Source: CAVZBT01 sp963773605
Lineage (GTDB): Bacteria > Acidobacteriota > UBA6911
Length of the DNA stretch: 64,000 nucleotides
NCBI GenBank assembly: GCA_963773605.1
Contig: CAVZBT010000008.1
Coordinates: forward strand, 186,001 to 250,000
Reading direction: 5' to 3'
In this document: positions 1-9,437 of the stretch, one piece after another
How positions within the stretch are numbered: the first letter of the stretch is position 1
Layout of the letters: each line of letters begins with the position of its first letter
Notes under the pieces: model-generated
What the model was told of the DNA's origin: nothing
The model's input: only the letters and a program-made list of their open reading frames with translations
The model's database searches: none
Program-made: the position numbers and the translations under genes

Positions 1-42
1 GACGCAAATCCGCCAGGTGTTGAACGGCAGAACGGAGAGAGC

Positions 43-463
43 ATGAGCGGACAAGAGCAGCGTGAAACCGGCACGATTTCATGGGCGGACCTCACGGTCC
101 CAGACGCCGCCTCGGTGAGGGATTTCTACCAGGCCGTGGTGGGATGGCAATCAACCGCTCTGGACATGGGCGGGTACGAGGATTTTTGCATGAATCTCGC
201 GTCAAACGGCAAGACCGTCGCCGGCGTCTGTCACGCCCGTGGCGTCAACGCTGCGCTCCCGCCGGTGTGGGCTCGTCTACATCACGGTCGCCGACCTCGA
301 CGCGAGCCTCCGACACTGCCGCGAACTCGGCGGCACGCTGATCGCGGGGCCGAAGGATATGGGAAGCCAGGGCCGCTATTGCGTCATCCGGGACCCCGCC
401 GGAGCCCCCGTAGCCCTGTTCGAGTGCGGGCCCCGGCAGCCCGATGCGGTGGATCTTGGCTGA
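43..463 (+). CDS. VOC-family (glyoxalase-like) protein, one frame break
   Basis: This is a small vicinal-oxygen-chelate protein of about 139 residues once the frame is repaired. The first half carries the fold's opening (ISWADLTVPDA, then RDFYQAVVGW). The second half, in another frame, carries VYITVADLDASL and ends IRDPAGAPVALFE, the usual last strand of the domain. The two halves join if one G is removed from the GGG at 269-271, so a +1 insertion is the simplest explanation. VOC proteins act on many substrates (antibiotics, glyoxal adducts, aromatic diols), and nothing here fixes the substrate. An MFS transporter follows about 140 bp downstream on the same strand. The family is fairly sure; whether the gene is intact in the organism is not. 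Confidence 0.72.
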
Positions 464-600
464 CCGCGTGGATCTATCTCCAACCCCGGTGATAGCTTGC
501 TTTTCGGGGCGCGTCCGGGCGCTTTAGCCCCGGCGCACCCGGGGAAAATCCTGTTGATCCCGACCAAAAAGGCTTTATTGTGGGCTTGGGAGGCCAGGCG

Positions 601-1919
601 ATGATGGAACTGTTCCGGGGCCGAGTCCGATGGGTGCTCATATTCTGGATGTTCATCCTCAGCGCGGTCGCTTACCTCGACCGCGTCAATATCTCGATCG
701 CCGGACGCTCGATAGCCCAGGAGTTTGCACTCGACAACATCCGGCTGGGCTGGGTATTCAGCGCGTTTGTGCTCGGGTACGCCCTTTTTCAGGCTCCCGG
801 GGGCCGCCTGGCCGACCGTTTCGGGCCGCGCAGGGTGCTGGTGCTGGCTACGGTGTGGTGGGGTCTGTTTACGGCTCTGACGGCGATGGTGCCGGCGGTC
901 CCGGGCACTCTCGGCGTGTTGCTCGGGGTCCGCTTCCTCCTCGGCGTCGGGAGAGGCCGTGGTTTACCCGGCATCGAACCGGCTGGTGGCCAACTGGATC
1001 CCCTCGCCAGGAGCGCGGCATCGCCAACGGCCTGATTTTCGCGGGAGTCGGGGCGGGCGCCGGGATCACGCCGCCGCTGATCACCTTCATCATGCTGAAC
1101 TACGGGTGGCGGTGGTCGTTCTGGATCAGCGCGCTCGATCGGGCTGGCCGTCGGGTGCGTCTGGTTTTTCCTCGCCCGGGACAACCCGGAGAGTCACCCG
1201 TGGATGAGCGAAGCCGAGGCGGAGCACATACGCTCGGGCCTGCCGCAGGTCACGACGCGGCCCGGCGGGCCGCCGCCCTGCCCTGGAGCGCCATACTGGG
1301 CAACCGTGACGTCCTGGCCGTGACGGCACAGCTACTTCTGCTACGGCTATGTCGCCTACATCTACTTCACCTGGTTCTTCATGTACCTGAGCACGGTGCG
1401 CGGGCTGGACCTCAAATCGAGCTCGTACTACGGCATGCTCCCGTTCGCGGCCATGGCCGTCTGTTCGCCCCTCGGGGGCATCATCAGCGACCGATGACGA
1501 AACGTTACGGGAAACGGGCTGGACGCTGCGGCATCGCCGTCGTCGGGCTGGCCCTTTCGGGGGTCTTCATCGTGCTGGGAACGCAGGCGCAGGACGCCAG
1601 GCTGGCAAGCATCGTTCTCGCAGGGGGCGCCGGCGCGTTGTACCTTTCGCAGAGCTCGTTCTGGTCCGTGACGGCCGACATCGGGGGGCGTTCCGCCGGA
1701 TCCGTCTCCGGTGTCATGAACATGGGCAACCAGATCGGCGGGGCAATTACCGCTTCCCTCACACCGCTGCTGGCCAAGTACTTCGGCTGGACCACGTCGT
1801 TTCTGGTCGCCGCCGGGCTGTGCGTGGTCGGCGCCCTCACCTGGCTCGCGGTCAACCCGGACAGGCAGATCCAGGCGGACCGGAGCGCGGTCGCCGCGAC
1901 CCGGACGGAATCGGTCTGA
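601..1919 (+). CDS. MFS transporter, anion:cation symporter (ACS) type, several frame breaks
   Basis: This is a twelve-helix major facilitator of about 440 residues spread over three frames. The ATG at 601 follows GGGAGG at 8 bases. The N-terminus reads AVAYLDRVNISIAG and later GRLADRFGPRRVL, the signature loop of the ACS subfamily that carries sugar acids and other organic anions. The middle (VYPASNRLVANWIP, then RGIANGLIFAGVGAG, then GCVWFFLARDNPESHPW) and the end (GSVSGVMNMGNQIGGAI) are typical of the same family. At least four breaks (near 950, 1013, 1135 and 1328) are each cured by removing one base; another lies near 1495. It lies 19 bp before an RraA-like gene, which suggests joint handling of a carboxylate. 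It is either a decayed gene or a victim of sequencing error. Confidence 0.75.
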
Positions 1920-1938
1920 AGCCTCACGGAGATAGCGC

Positions 1939-2667
1939 ATGAAAAGGAAAGTCCTGCTCAGTGCCGCCCTGGTGGCCCTCGTCCTGGCTGTCGGGGGCTG
2001 GATTTTCTCGCAGCCCGCCGCGGATCCGCTGATGGAGGGGTTCCGGCACACCGAAGTCGCGTCGGTCGCCGATGCAATGGAGCAGCTCTACGGCACGCAA
2101 GCCTACATGCGGCATGATATGCGCCCGCTCTTCAAAACCAAGTTCGCCGGGCCCGCCGTTACCGTCATGATGAAGAAAGAGGAGCACAAAGAAGGCGGGG
2201 CTGCGAGCCAGGGCATGATCGACGCCATCGACACCGCCCCCGAAGGGTCCGTCTACGTCATGGTCCTCGAAGACGGGCTGGACTACGGCGCGGTCGGCGG
2301 CCTGATGGCCACCACCATGAAGTACCGCGGCCTGGCCGGGGCCGTGGTGGACGCCTCTATCCGCGACCTGCCGCAGATTCAACGCCTGCAGTTCCCCGTC
2401 TTCAGCCGGGGCGTCTCGCCCGGCACAACCATCGGCCACTTCCGATGTACCGGCGTCAATATTCCGGTGACCTGTGCGGGGGTGAAGGTGAATCCCAAGG
2501 ACATCGTGACGGCCGACGAGGACGGGGTGGCGGTAGTGCCCCGGGAAAAAGCGGCCGAGGTTCTCAAGAAGGCGCAGGAACTCGATTTCACCGAGCACTC
2601 GACCTACCCGTTTATCGAGCGGTTCAAGTCGCTGAAGGAGGCGGTGGCGAAGTTCGGGCGGATCTGA
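1939..2667 (+). CDS. RraA-like protein (HMG aldolase / dimethylmenaquinone methyltransferase-like fold) with an N-terminal signal anchor
   Basis: This 242-residue protein is intact and preceded by GGAG 8 bases before the ATG. Residues 1-22 form a basic, then strongly hydrophobic segment (KRK, then LLSAALVALVLAV), so it is predicted to be exported or anchored. From about residue 30 it follows the RraA fold: GPAVTV near 71, a glycine-rich GAVGGLM near 117-123, and VVDASIRDL with the Arg-Asp pair (142-143) that binds the substrate carboxylate and metal in 4-hydroxy-4-methyl-2-oxoglutarate aldolases. It also has DEDGVAVVP near the end. Most RraA-family proteins are cytoplasmic, so the signal segment is unusual. 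It sits directly behind the transporter gene. A retro-aldol or decarboxylase activity on a hydroxy-oxo-acid is inferred; control of RNase E is unlikely for a secreted protein. Confidence 0.85.
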   Translation: MKRKVLLSAALVALVLAVGGWIFSQPAADPLMEGFRHTEVASVADAMEQLYGTQAYMRHDMRPLFKTKFAGPAVTVMMKKEEHKEGGAASQGMIDAIDTAPEGSVYVMVLEDGLDYGAVGGLMATTMKYRGLAGAVVDASIRDLPQIQRLQFPVFSRGVSPGTTIGHFRCTGVNIPVTCAGVKVNPKDIVTADEDGVAVVPREKAAEVLKKAQELDFTEHSTYPFIERFKSLKEAVAKFGRI

Positions 2668-2738
2668 GAAGACCAGGGGGCAAGGTCCGTGCTCCCGGCT
2701 TCGGGCCTCCCTCATTCCTTTCCGATTCCGGCGGTGAA

Positions 2739-2802
2739 GGGCTGCGCCGAGGCGCAGCCCGGGAAAGCGGCGTCGAGCCGCCGCACTCCAAATTGCGCTG
2801 TT
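2739..2802. repeat. Dispersed GC-rich hairpin repeat, copy A, next to a perfect 22-base palindrome
   Basis: Bases 2739-2760 form a perfect palindrome with 10-base arms around GA. Directly after it, 2765-2790 is a 26-base stretch found exactly, on the opposite strand, at 28040-28065; its core is GCGGCGGCTCGACGCCGC, itself an inverted repeat. A third, less perfect copy is at 15374. The site lies between two convergent genes (RraA-like and DUF4832), a fitting place for a bidirectional terminator or a REP-like element. No T-run follows the hairpin, so the terminator role is inference. Confidence 0.6.
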
Positions 2803-2938
2803 TCACTGCGGCTCCAATAGCGCGTGTTTTTCCGAGTCTTCCGCGGCTGGCTTTGGCTTTTGGGGCGGTGGCTAGGCACCGCTCGGTTTCGCATAACCTC
2901 CACGCTCTCTGTGTCCTTTGCGTCCCTGCGGTGATTGT

Positions 2939-4367
2939 TTACCGCAGGCGGATCTTCCCGAGGGGATACCAGCCGTCCGCGGTCACGCCGGCGATGGCGA
3001 GTTTTACCTTGGGCATCTTAAGATCAAGGTCCAGGATGGCCAGTTCCAGGTCATACTCCCCCGCGGCGAGATTTTGGGGGACCGTCACCTTGCCATCAAA
3101 CAGGTTGTCGCCCGGGAGCCAGGTCGTGATGTCCCCGTCGGTCGCTCAGGATCGGCGGCCTGCGGAACCGTTCCTGAGGCGCAGCGCCAGCGGGAACTCG
3201 CGGTAACAGGGCGCGACGCCCTTGTTCTCCCACCAGGAGGTGAACGACAGCTCTCCGCCCGGGCTGCACGGTCGCCGGATAGGTGAACTTGCGCAGCACG
3301 AACCGGTAGCCCATCCTCTTCAGCCAGCGGTTGACCTGGGGCCACCACTCGTCGGGCACGGCCGACGACTTGGCGTTGAACGACGAGATGTGCCACTTGA
3401 GCGACTGGTCGATGATGTAGTCCACGTCCCAGCCCTTGTTCTTCCAGTGCTGCATCACCCAGCAGACCTCGAGAGTCACCGGCGCTTTCTTCCAGGCGTC
3501 CTGCATGCCGAAGTAGATGATGTTCTGCGGGTAGTAGTCGAGCATGTGCGACCAGGTGGGGCTGAAGCCGCCCATGTCGCCGAGGCAGTCGACGCGCCAG
3601 CCCACGGCGCGCCTGGACAGGGCGTAGTTGTTCGTCTCCGCGATCGGTCAGCTGCATCAGCAGGGGGGTCTTCTGGAAGGTGTCGAGATAGCCGTCCAGC
3701 AGCGCGCGGCGGGTCTGCTGCGTGAGCCGGTCGGAGCCCTCCCCTTCGCCCCAGGCGCCGACGATCGACATGTCGATCGCCTCCAGGTCCGGGTGGCCGT
3801 CGTAGCGCGATCCCAGTTGCCGGATCATCCCGCCGAAGTGTCTCGCGTAGCGCGGGTCCTCGGGATTGGTGCGCCATTTCTTGACGGGGAGTTTGTCGGC
3901 CTCCTTGCCCAGCATCTTCCGATACCAGTCGGGCACGTCGTTGTTGGCGTCTGTCCCGTAGGGGGCGATGCGCAGCAGCAGCGTCTGCCGGCGCGATCGT
4001 GGCGGTCTTCAGCGCCGTGTCGATCAGGTCCCAGCGGTATTTCCCGCTCTCCGGCTCGATGAACTTCCAGTACACGCGGAAGTACGCGATCGAGGTCATC
4101 GGGTGGTTCTTGTTCTCGAGGCTTCCGTTGAACGGCTGGTACGACGATCGGGTATCCCTCGGTCCAGTCGAGCCCCTGGTTCAGCTCGTCGCCGTTGAAG
4201 CGCTGAAAGGTCATGAACCCGATGCCGGGATTGACGAGGACGTCGTCGATCTCCCGGGGCCGGATCGTAACGGGGTCCTGCGCGAGCGCGACGGTTATCC
4301 CCGCTGCGAGCAACGCGATCACAGACCACGACGCAAATTGCGCACACCTGCTCGGAGCTGGCTGCAT
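2939..4367 (-). CDS. Exported DUF4832-type protein (putative glycosidase-like TIM barrel), many frame breaks
   Basis: The ATG at 4367 follows GGGAGG at 5 bases and begins a signal peptide (SVIALLAAGITVALAQ). The mature start, VLVNPGIGFMTFQRFNGD, is the hallmark opening of DUF4832/DUF4874 proteins. It continues with IAYFRVYWKFIEPESGKYRWDLID, a barrel strand like that of clan-A glycosidases, then AIDMSIVGAWGEGEG, GWRVDCLGDMGGF and YYPQNIIYFG. It ends in a beta domain (FDGKVTVPQNLAAGEYDLELAI) whose stop is at 2939-2941. At least four frame changes are needed (near 4145, 3985, 3645 and 3270). The sequence on both sides of each break is well conserved, which argues for insertion errors rather than old decay. 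Substrate unknown; the surroundings suggest polysaccharide breakdown. Confidence 0.72.
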
Positions 4368-4776
4368 CCTGACCTCCCGCCGTCATTTGAATGCAATCCT
4401 CTGCCGTGCCGCCCCTTCCGCGCAAACAAAAAAGGCCCACCCTTCGAGATTCTGGGCAGGTGCAGCACCGCAGAAGATCGGGTACACTGGGGCGGTTTTG
4501 CCCGGATACCGGAGCATTTCCCCCGCTATTAGCCTGCTGCAGCTCGATGGCTACACTCTGCCCGCGCGCCGGCAAGCTCTCTCTGCGCTATCGCATCATC
4601 GTTCACCCGCGGCGCTGGGACCAGTTCCGGCTCCAAAAAGAACACGGCGCCTATGTTCGGGATCAGGCCCAGACCCAGTGAAGGTCGTCTGGGTGAAGGG
4701 AGAATGGGGGCGATAGCGACCCGCCGAGAGAACCTTCCGATTACGCAGATCCGACCAACGGGCGTTTGGGACGACG
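4368..4776. other. Intergenic stretch without a convincing gene
   Basis: About 400 bp separate the start of the DUF4832-type gene from the end of a hydrolase gene on the same strand. Short open frames exist in several phases, but none has a ribosome site or a recognisable sequence. The segment next to 4367 must contain the promoter of the DUF4832-type gene; I could not assign -35 and -10 boxes with confidence. Confidence 0.4.
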
Positions 4777-5592
4777 TCAAGGGGCGAGGTAGTCCCGGAG
4801 AAACTTGAGTGTGTTACCGATGATCTGCTTCGATCGGTCGTCGTCGTCCAGGATGTCGAAGCCGTGGCGTCCCTCCGGGTGGTTCAGCAGGCCGAGAGTT
4901 GCGCCTTTGGCGATCGCGGTTTGGACGAAGCGGTCGATTCCCTCATTCAACCAGGGATTGTCCAGGCCTGCCCGGGCAACGAGGATGGGCGGCGCGCTTC
5001 GGGCGTCCTCGCCCAAGCCGCGGATTGCAGAGAAGGTCTGGCGCAGTTCGGCGCTGATCGCGCCGTCGGTTCCGGGCAGGGGCTGCTGCAGATCGAGGGC
5101 CGCGTAATAGGCCACTGCGGCGCGCAGCCAGGTTGGCCGCTCGCGGAGCATAGCGGTCAGGAACGGTCCGCCACCAGAGAACACCCAGAGCGCCAGCCGC
5201 TCCGGGTCCACCCCCAGCGCGCCGGCGCACTTACGAACGTGAGCCAGCAGGTCCGCAACGTCTGCAGCCGCATCGGTGATCCGGGCGGGGGCCAGGAAGC
5301 GATGGTCGAAGGAGACCGCGACAAATCCCGACGCAGCGAGCAGCTCGCCGTACGAAACGAAGACCCCCATGTTCTTGGCGCCGGTCCTGGGGATTGGTCC
5401 CCCGTGTACGAGGATCACGGTGGGGCGCGGTCGCGGCGGCCCTGGAGGAGAGTAGACGTCCATGTGGAGCGGCTGATCATCGACGGTCTTGTACACGAGG
5501 TTGGGCTGAACGCTCACGGCGTCCATCCCGGGTGCGCTGTATACAATCCGCATTCGGATCATCTCTTCGAACGGTGGGGTCTGCTTCGCCAC
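4777..5592 (-). CDS. Alpha/beta hydrolase of the acyl-peptidase / dienelactone-hydrolase type
   Basis: This is an intact hydrolase of 271 residues. The GTG at 5592 is chosen as start because AAGGAG (5599-5604) lies 6 bases upstream; an in-frame ATG further out (5640) has no such site. Fold landmarks are in order: VILVHGGPIP (oxyanion-hole strand), SFDHRFLAP, LALWVFSGGGPF with the likely nucleophile serine, ARAGLDNPWL with the acid, and EGRHGFD with the histidine. The nucleophile elbow is FSGGG rather than a clean GxSxG, so the serine assignment is probable, not certain. The gene follows a methyltransferase gene by about 80 bp on the same strand, perhaps in one operon with the PAS gene. No signal peptide is visible. 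Substrate unknown. Confidence 0.8.
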   Translation of the reverse strand: MAKQTPPFEEMIRMRIVYSAPGMDAVSVQPNLVYKTVDDQPLHMDVYSPPGPPRPRPTVILVHGGPIPRTGAKNMGVFVSYGELLAASGFVAVSFDHRFLAPARITDAAADVADLLAHVRKCAGALGVDPERLALWVFSGGGPFLTAMLRERPTWLRAAVAYYAALDLQQPLPGTDGAISAELRQTFSAIRGLGEDARSAPPILVARAGLDNPWLNEGIDRFVQTAIAKGATLGLLNHPEGRHGFDILDDDDRSKQIIGNTLKFLRDYLAP

Positions 5593-5673
5593 GGTTTGCT
5601 CCTTGGAATGCGGCCGGGCAATTGCGCTGGCGAGTCCCACCGTATCCGCTCATCGCTTGTGCCAGCTGGCGCG

Positions 5674-6438
5674 TCAGGGATGCGTGCCGGCGGCGCAGTC
5701 CATGTCCCGGCGGATGGCTTCATACTCCGGTGAGAACGGGCTGCCGCCATCGAGCCGCATGCAGAGCGACGTCTCGGTTGTCGGTCCAGGTTCCGGGCTC
5801 GCCTCGAGGATCCAGTAGATCGGGGGCCGTTCCGGGCGGGGACGCACGGCCACGACGGCGCGCAGGAAGAGACCCGACACCCCGAGGGCCTGACCGGCTC
5901 GCGCCCGGGACTGCTGGAGGCCGTCCATCAGGAGCACGACCCTCCCACCCGGCGCCACGTGCCTGGCCGCAGCCTTGACGTACTCACGGACTCCCCCCCT
6001 GAGCTCGAAGCGACCCGCCGCACGCTGGGCGTCGCCGGGCATGACGCCGCTACCGGCGGGCATGAACGGTGGCGCGCCAGTGACGAGATCGAACGGAGGC
6101 TCGCCGGCCAGGAGGGACGGGTCGCGCAGGTCGCCGAGCCGCGGTTCCCAGCGGTCCGCGAGGGCGTTCAGCTCGGCGTTGCGTACGGCGAGATCGTGGC
6201 TCACCTCCATGGCCTCCAATCCGATCACCCTGCAGCGGGGCAGGCGCTGGAGCAGCAGCATGGCCACCGTGCCCTTGCCGCTGCCCAGATCGAGGACCCG
6301 GACCGCGTCGGGGCACGCCCGGGCCGCAGCCCAGGCCAGGAGCGTGTCGTCGGACGCCGCCCGGTGCCCGCGGCGCTTCTGGATGATGCAGAGCCTCGAG
6401 GTGAGACGATCCCGTGTCTCGTCCGAACGGATCGGCAC
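5674..6438 (-). CDS. Class I SAM-dependent methyltransferase (TrmN6-like)
   Basis: This 254-residue protein starts at a GTG (6438) behind a purine-rich stretch. Motif I is VLDLGSGKGTVAMLL, followed by the acidic residue in CRVIGLEAMEV that holds the ribose. DLVTGAPPFMP takes the place of the NPPY/F motif found in N6-adenine and related N-methyltransferases; the usual Asn is Gly-Ala here. PGGRVVLLMDG is the late core strand. It resembles the family of tRNA1(Val) adenine-N6 methyltransferases, but the altered catalytic motif means the target (tRNA, small molecule or other) is open. It lies immediately downstream of a PAS-domain frame and upstream of a hydrolase, all on the minus strand. Confidence 0.75.
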   Translation of the reverse strand: MPIRSDETRDRLTSRLCIIQKRRGHRAASDDTLLAWAAARACPDAVRVLDLGSGKGTVAMLLLQRLPRCRVIGLEAMEVSHDLAVRNAELNALADRWEPRLGDLRDPSLLAGEPPFDLVTGAPPFMPAGSGVMPGDAQRAAGRFELRGGVREYVKAAARHVAPGGRVVLLMDGLQQSRARAGQALGVSGLFLRAVVAVRPRPERPPIYWILEASPEPGPTTETSLCMRLDGGSPFSPEYEAIRRDMDCAAGTHP

Positions 6439-6910
6439 TTCCCGCCCCCTTTCCGGCGGCTCCGGGCTCCCCGTCGCGCGCCTCTTCCCCCTCGCGCCGG
6501 CGCACCGTCATCAGGCACTCACGCTCAGCCGCGGCCCCGGACTCCATGCTCTGCACTATTGCCACCACCGCGCCGCAGGTCATGCACGCCTCACTCGTAC
6601 CGCACCCGGCAGCATTCTCCCACGCATGGATACAGTTGAGGGCCTCGCCGGGCCGAAATCCAAGCGGTGGTGCGGTCACCCCCCAGCGCTTGAGCAGGTC
6701 ACTGCTTGCCAAGACGATCTGCCGCTGCTGGTTGAGCACGAGCAGGTCGGCACCAACCGCATTGAGAAGCGCTTGAAGCAGCGTGTCGGAAGATAGTGCG
6801 TGCAGGCTTTTTGTGCATTCTTCCCGACTTGCCCGCTCGGGCAGTGCAAAGCAGGAATCGGCCGACGAGAGTCCTTGCACAAAAATCCGCTCCTCGACGT
6901 TACCGTCCAT
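6439..6910 (-). CDS. PAS-domain protein with a Cys-rich segment, probably truncated
   Basis: From the ATG at 6910 the frame reads as a single PAS sensor module: LLQALLNAVGADLLVLN, then QRQIVLASSDLLKRWG. A cysteine cluster, GCGTSEACMTCGAV, follows, of the kind seen in PAS modules of bacterial sensor kinases. After ECLMTVRRREG the recognisable sequence ends and no histidine-kinase part follows. Instead the methyltransferase gene begins at 6438 in another frame. The PAS frame itself stays open to 6050, but that part is a shadow of the methyltransferase. I read this as a truncated sensor, or a sensor whose tail was lost. A frame error that makes it the N-terminal domain of the methyltransferase is the alternative. 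Confidence 0.55.
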
Positions 6911-7140
6911 CGATCACCCAATTGCGGGCTGCGCCGCGCAGGAGTTTTTCCTAGATCGGTTTATTTTACTATACTCGCCACCGGCAGAGCGACTCCGTTG
7001 GTGGGGCGGGGCCAATTCGAAACCGCTGTTGAGACAGTCCAAACGGTCAGGATGATATGCTGACCCCCGAGGCGCCCACGCAATCATCAGCCCGCGGGGC
7101 AGTATGATAGTGTCTGGCGAGACGAAGGGGGCAGGATCAG

Positions 7141-7779
7141 ATGCGGGATGCTTCGATGGTGTGGCTCCGGCCCGACGACGCGGCGTGCCTCTTCGTGTTC
7201 GCGCACGGCGCCGGAGCGGGAATGCATCACCCGTTCATGACTGCGGTTGCGCAAGGACTGGCCGAGCGGCGCGTTGCCACGATGCGGTACCTGTTCCCCT
7301 ACATGGAGAGGGGCGGCCGCAGACCGGACCCGCCGCGCGTCCTGATCGCAACGGTGCGCGCGGCCATCGACGAGGCACGCCGGGCCGCGCCCGGGCTTCC
7401 CCTCATCGCCGGAGGGAAATCGATGGGTGGGCGGATGACGTCGTTGGCGGCGGCGGAAGAGCCCCTGCCGGGGGTGCGGGGCCTCGTTTTTCTGGGCTTC
7501 CCGCTGCATGCCCCGGGGAGGCCTTCGGCGGACCGGGGAGCGCATCTCGGGGGCATCGGCCTGCCGATGCTGTTCCTGCAGGGGACACGCGACAAGCTTG
7601 CGGACCTGGATTTGCTCGGGCCCGTGTGTGCCGGGCTCGGCGCGCAGGCCCGGCTGCACGTTATCGAAGGGGCGGATCACTCGTTCCATCTCCCGAAGCG
7701 ATCCGGGCGGAGGGACTCCGATATCCTCGACGAACTCGCGCGTGTCGTATCGCTCTGGGCGTCGGGCCTGACAGGTTAA
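7141..7779 (+). CDS. Alpha/beta hydrolase, KANL3/Tex30-type small family
   Basis: This intact 212-residue cytoplasmic hydrolase has the compact layout of the KANL3/Tex30 branch: FVFAHGAGAGMHHPF (oxyanion strand), VATMRYLFPYME, and the nucleophile elbow GGKSMGGR (GxSxG). The acid follows in FLQGTRDKLAD and the histidine in IEGADHSFH. A G-rich purine stretch lies just before the ATG. It is followed after 45 bp by a PLP decarboxylase on the same strand. It is transcribed away from the PAS gene, so 6911-7140 is a divergent promoter region. The physiological ester is not known for this family. Confidence 0.82.
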   Translation: MRDASMVWLRPDDAACLFVFAHGAGAGMHHPFMTAVAQGLAERRVATMRYLFPYMERGGRRPDPPRVLIATVRAAIDEARRAAPGLPLIAGGKSMGGRMTSLAAAEEPLPGVRGLVFLGFPLHAPGRPSADRGAHLGGIGLPMLFLQGTRDKLADLDLLGPVCAGLGAQARLHVIEGADHSFHLPKRSGRRDSDILDELARVVSLWASGLTG

Positions 7780-7824
7780 TCCCGGCACTCTGCCGCAGCG
7801 CCGGCCAATCGAGGGTTTAAGAAA

Positions 7825-9256
7825 ATGGATACTGCGACTTTCCGCACACTCGGGCATGAGCTGGTGGACTGGGTGGCCGGCTACCGGGAGCGGCTGGAAT
7901 GCCTCCCCGTCATGAGCCAGGCGCGGCCGGGCGAGATCCGGGCACGCCTGCCCTTGGAGCCCCCTGCACGCGGGGGAGGGCTGGCCGAGACGCTGCGCGC
8001 CCTGGATACGGAGATCCTGCCCGGCATCACCCACTGGAATCATCCTTCGTTCTTCGCCTACTTCCCCAGCAACACCAGCTACGCCTCGATCCTGGCGGAC
8101 ATCGTGGCCGTCGGGCCTGGGGGTACAGGGGATGAGCTGGCAAACGAGCCCGGCGGCTACGGAAGTCGAGGAGACCGTCATGGAGTGGTTGCGCCGGATG
8201 GTGGCGCTTTCCCCGGCGTGGACCGGGGTGGTGCACGACACGGCGAGCACGGCAACACTGTGTGCCCTGCTCTGCGCGCGCGAAAGGGTCTCCAACTTCG
8301 CGCAGAACGGTCCCGGCCTGCAGGCCGCAGCAGCCCCCATCGTAGTCTATGCGTCCAACCAGAGCCACAGCTCCATCGAGAAAGGGGCGCTCCTGGCAGG
8401 TTTCGGCAGGAAGCACCTCCGCCTCCTCGACACCGACGACGCGCATGCGCTTCGGCTCGATCTGCTGGAACGGGCGGTGCAAGCGGATCTCGCGGCGGGG
8501 CTGCGCCCCGGGGCTGTCGTCGCGGCCGTCGGCACCACCGCCACGACGGCGCTGGACCCGCTGAAGGGGATCGCGGCGCTGGCGAAAAGACACGGGATGT
8601 GGTTGCACGTCGACGCGGCCATGGCGGGGACCGCGATGGTACTTCCCGAATGCCGCTGGATGTGGGAGGGCATTGAGGAAGCCGACAGTCTGGTGTTTAA
8701 CCCCCACAAGTGGATGGGGGTCGGCTTCGACTTCAGCGCTTACTTCGTCCGTGACCCGCAGCACCTGGTTCGGGTGATGAGTACAAATCCCAGCTATCTG
8801 CAGACCACGCAAGACGGGCAGGTGAAGAACTACCGGGACTGGCACATCCAATTGGGGCGCCGGTTCCGTTCGCTCAAGCTGCTCTTCTTTCTGATGGACG
8901 TTGGGGTCGAGGGACTGCAGGCGCGCATACGCCGCGATCTTGACAACGCGCGCTGGCTCCGAGACCAGGTCGCGCGCAACCCGGAGTGGCAGCTGATGGC
9001 CCCGGTGCCTCTGCAGACGGTCTGCCTGCGGCACGTGCCGCCACGATTGCGGGGCGACGAACCGGGCCTCGGCGGCCACAACCGGGACATCGCCAGCCGC
9101 ATCAACGAGAGCGGCCGAGCCTACCTGACCACATCCGACCTGAAAGGCCGGCAGATGCTCCGGGTAAGCATCGGCGCCGAACCGACGGAGCGCAGGCATG
9201 TCTCAGCCCTGTGGGCGGCGCTCCAGGAGGCGGCGCCGTCGATCGATCCGCCCTGA
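7825..9256 (+). CDS. Pyridoxal-phosphate-dependent decarboxylase (aromatic L-amino-acid decarboxylase family), one frame break
   Basis: Repaired, the protein has about 476 residues, the normal size for group II decarboxylases. The N-terminal part carries HWNHPSFFAYFPSNTSYASI. The rest, in another frame, carries MSWQTSPAATEVEETV, TSTATLCALLCARE-like cofactor-phosphate contacts, HVDAAMAG with the aspartate that pairs with the pyridine nitrogen, and NPHKWMGVGFD with the PLP lysine. The break is explained by one extra G in the GGG at 8113-8115: without it the sequence reads VGLGVQGMSWQ, the family consensus. It decarboxylates an aromatic amino acid such as tryptophan, tyrosine or DOPA; which one cannot be told. 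The lower G content of the break makes a sequencing insertion likely. Confidence 0.85.
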
Positions 9257-9332
9257 GCGGACATCCGGGGCCGGCGGGAACCTGCGGCCCCGAGTGTGCT
9301 AGAATCTGCCGGAACTGCGAGAGATACCTGGT

Positions 9333-9437
9333 TTGACGAACCGGTTCAAAACCGCGCTCGAGAAGGGCGAGTTTGTCTACACGGCCGAGCTGGTGCTCGG
9401 CAGAGATCACGCTGAACTCATGCCGAGGAGGCCTCAT
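9333..9437 (+). pseudogene. Short leader resembling the start of a methylenetetrahydrofolate reductase
   Basis: From a TTG at 9333 the frame reads RFKTALEKGEFVYTAEL, which closely resembles the opening of MetF-type methylenetetrahydrofolate reductases (the F..AL..G.FV.TAEL pattern of that barrel's first strand). After about 28 residues the similarity stops and the methyltransferase gene begins in the same frame with its own ribosome site. It may be the remaining 5' end of a metF-like gene whose body was deleted, or an assembly join. Confidence 0.4.

Noticed and set aside
1939..2667. Naming the RraA-like protein as a regulator of RNase E
   Set aside because: The export signal and aldolase-type Arg-Asp pair argue against it; most family members are not RNase E regulators.
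2880..2940. Phrase CTCTGTGTCCTTTGCGTCCCTGCGGTG before the DUF4832 stop as a second dispersed repeat
   Set aside because: It resembles a filler sequence common in several phyla, but I found no second copy in this window, so it is not listed as a repeat.
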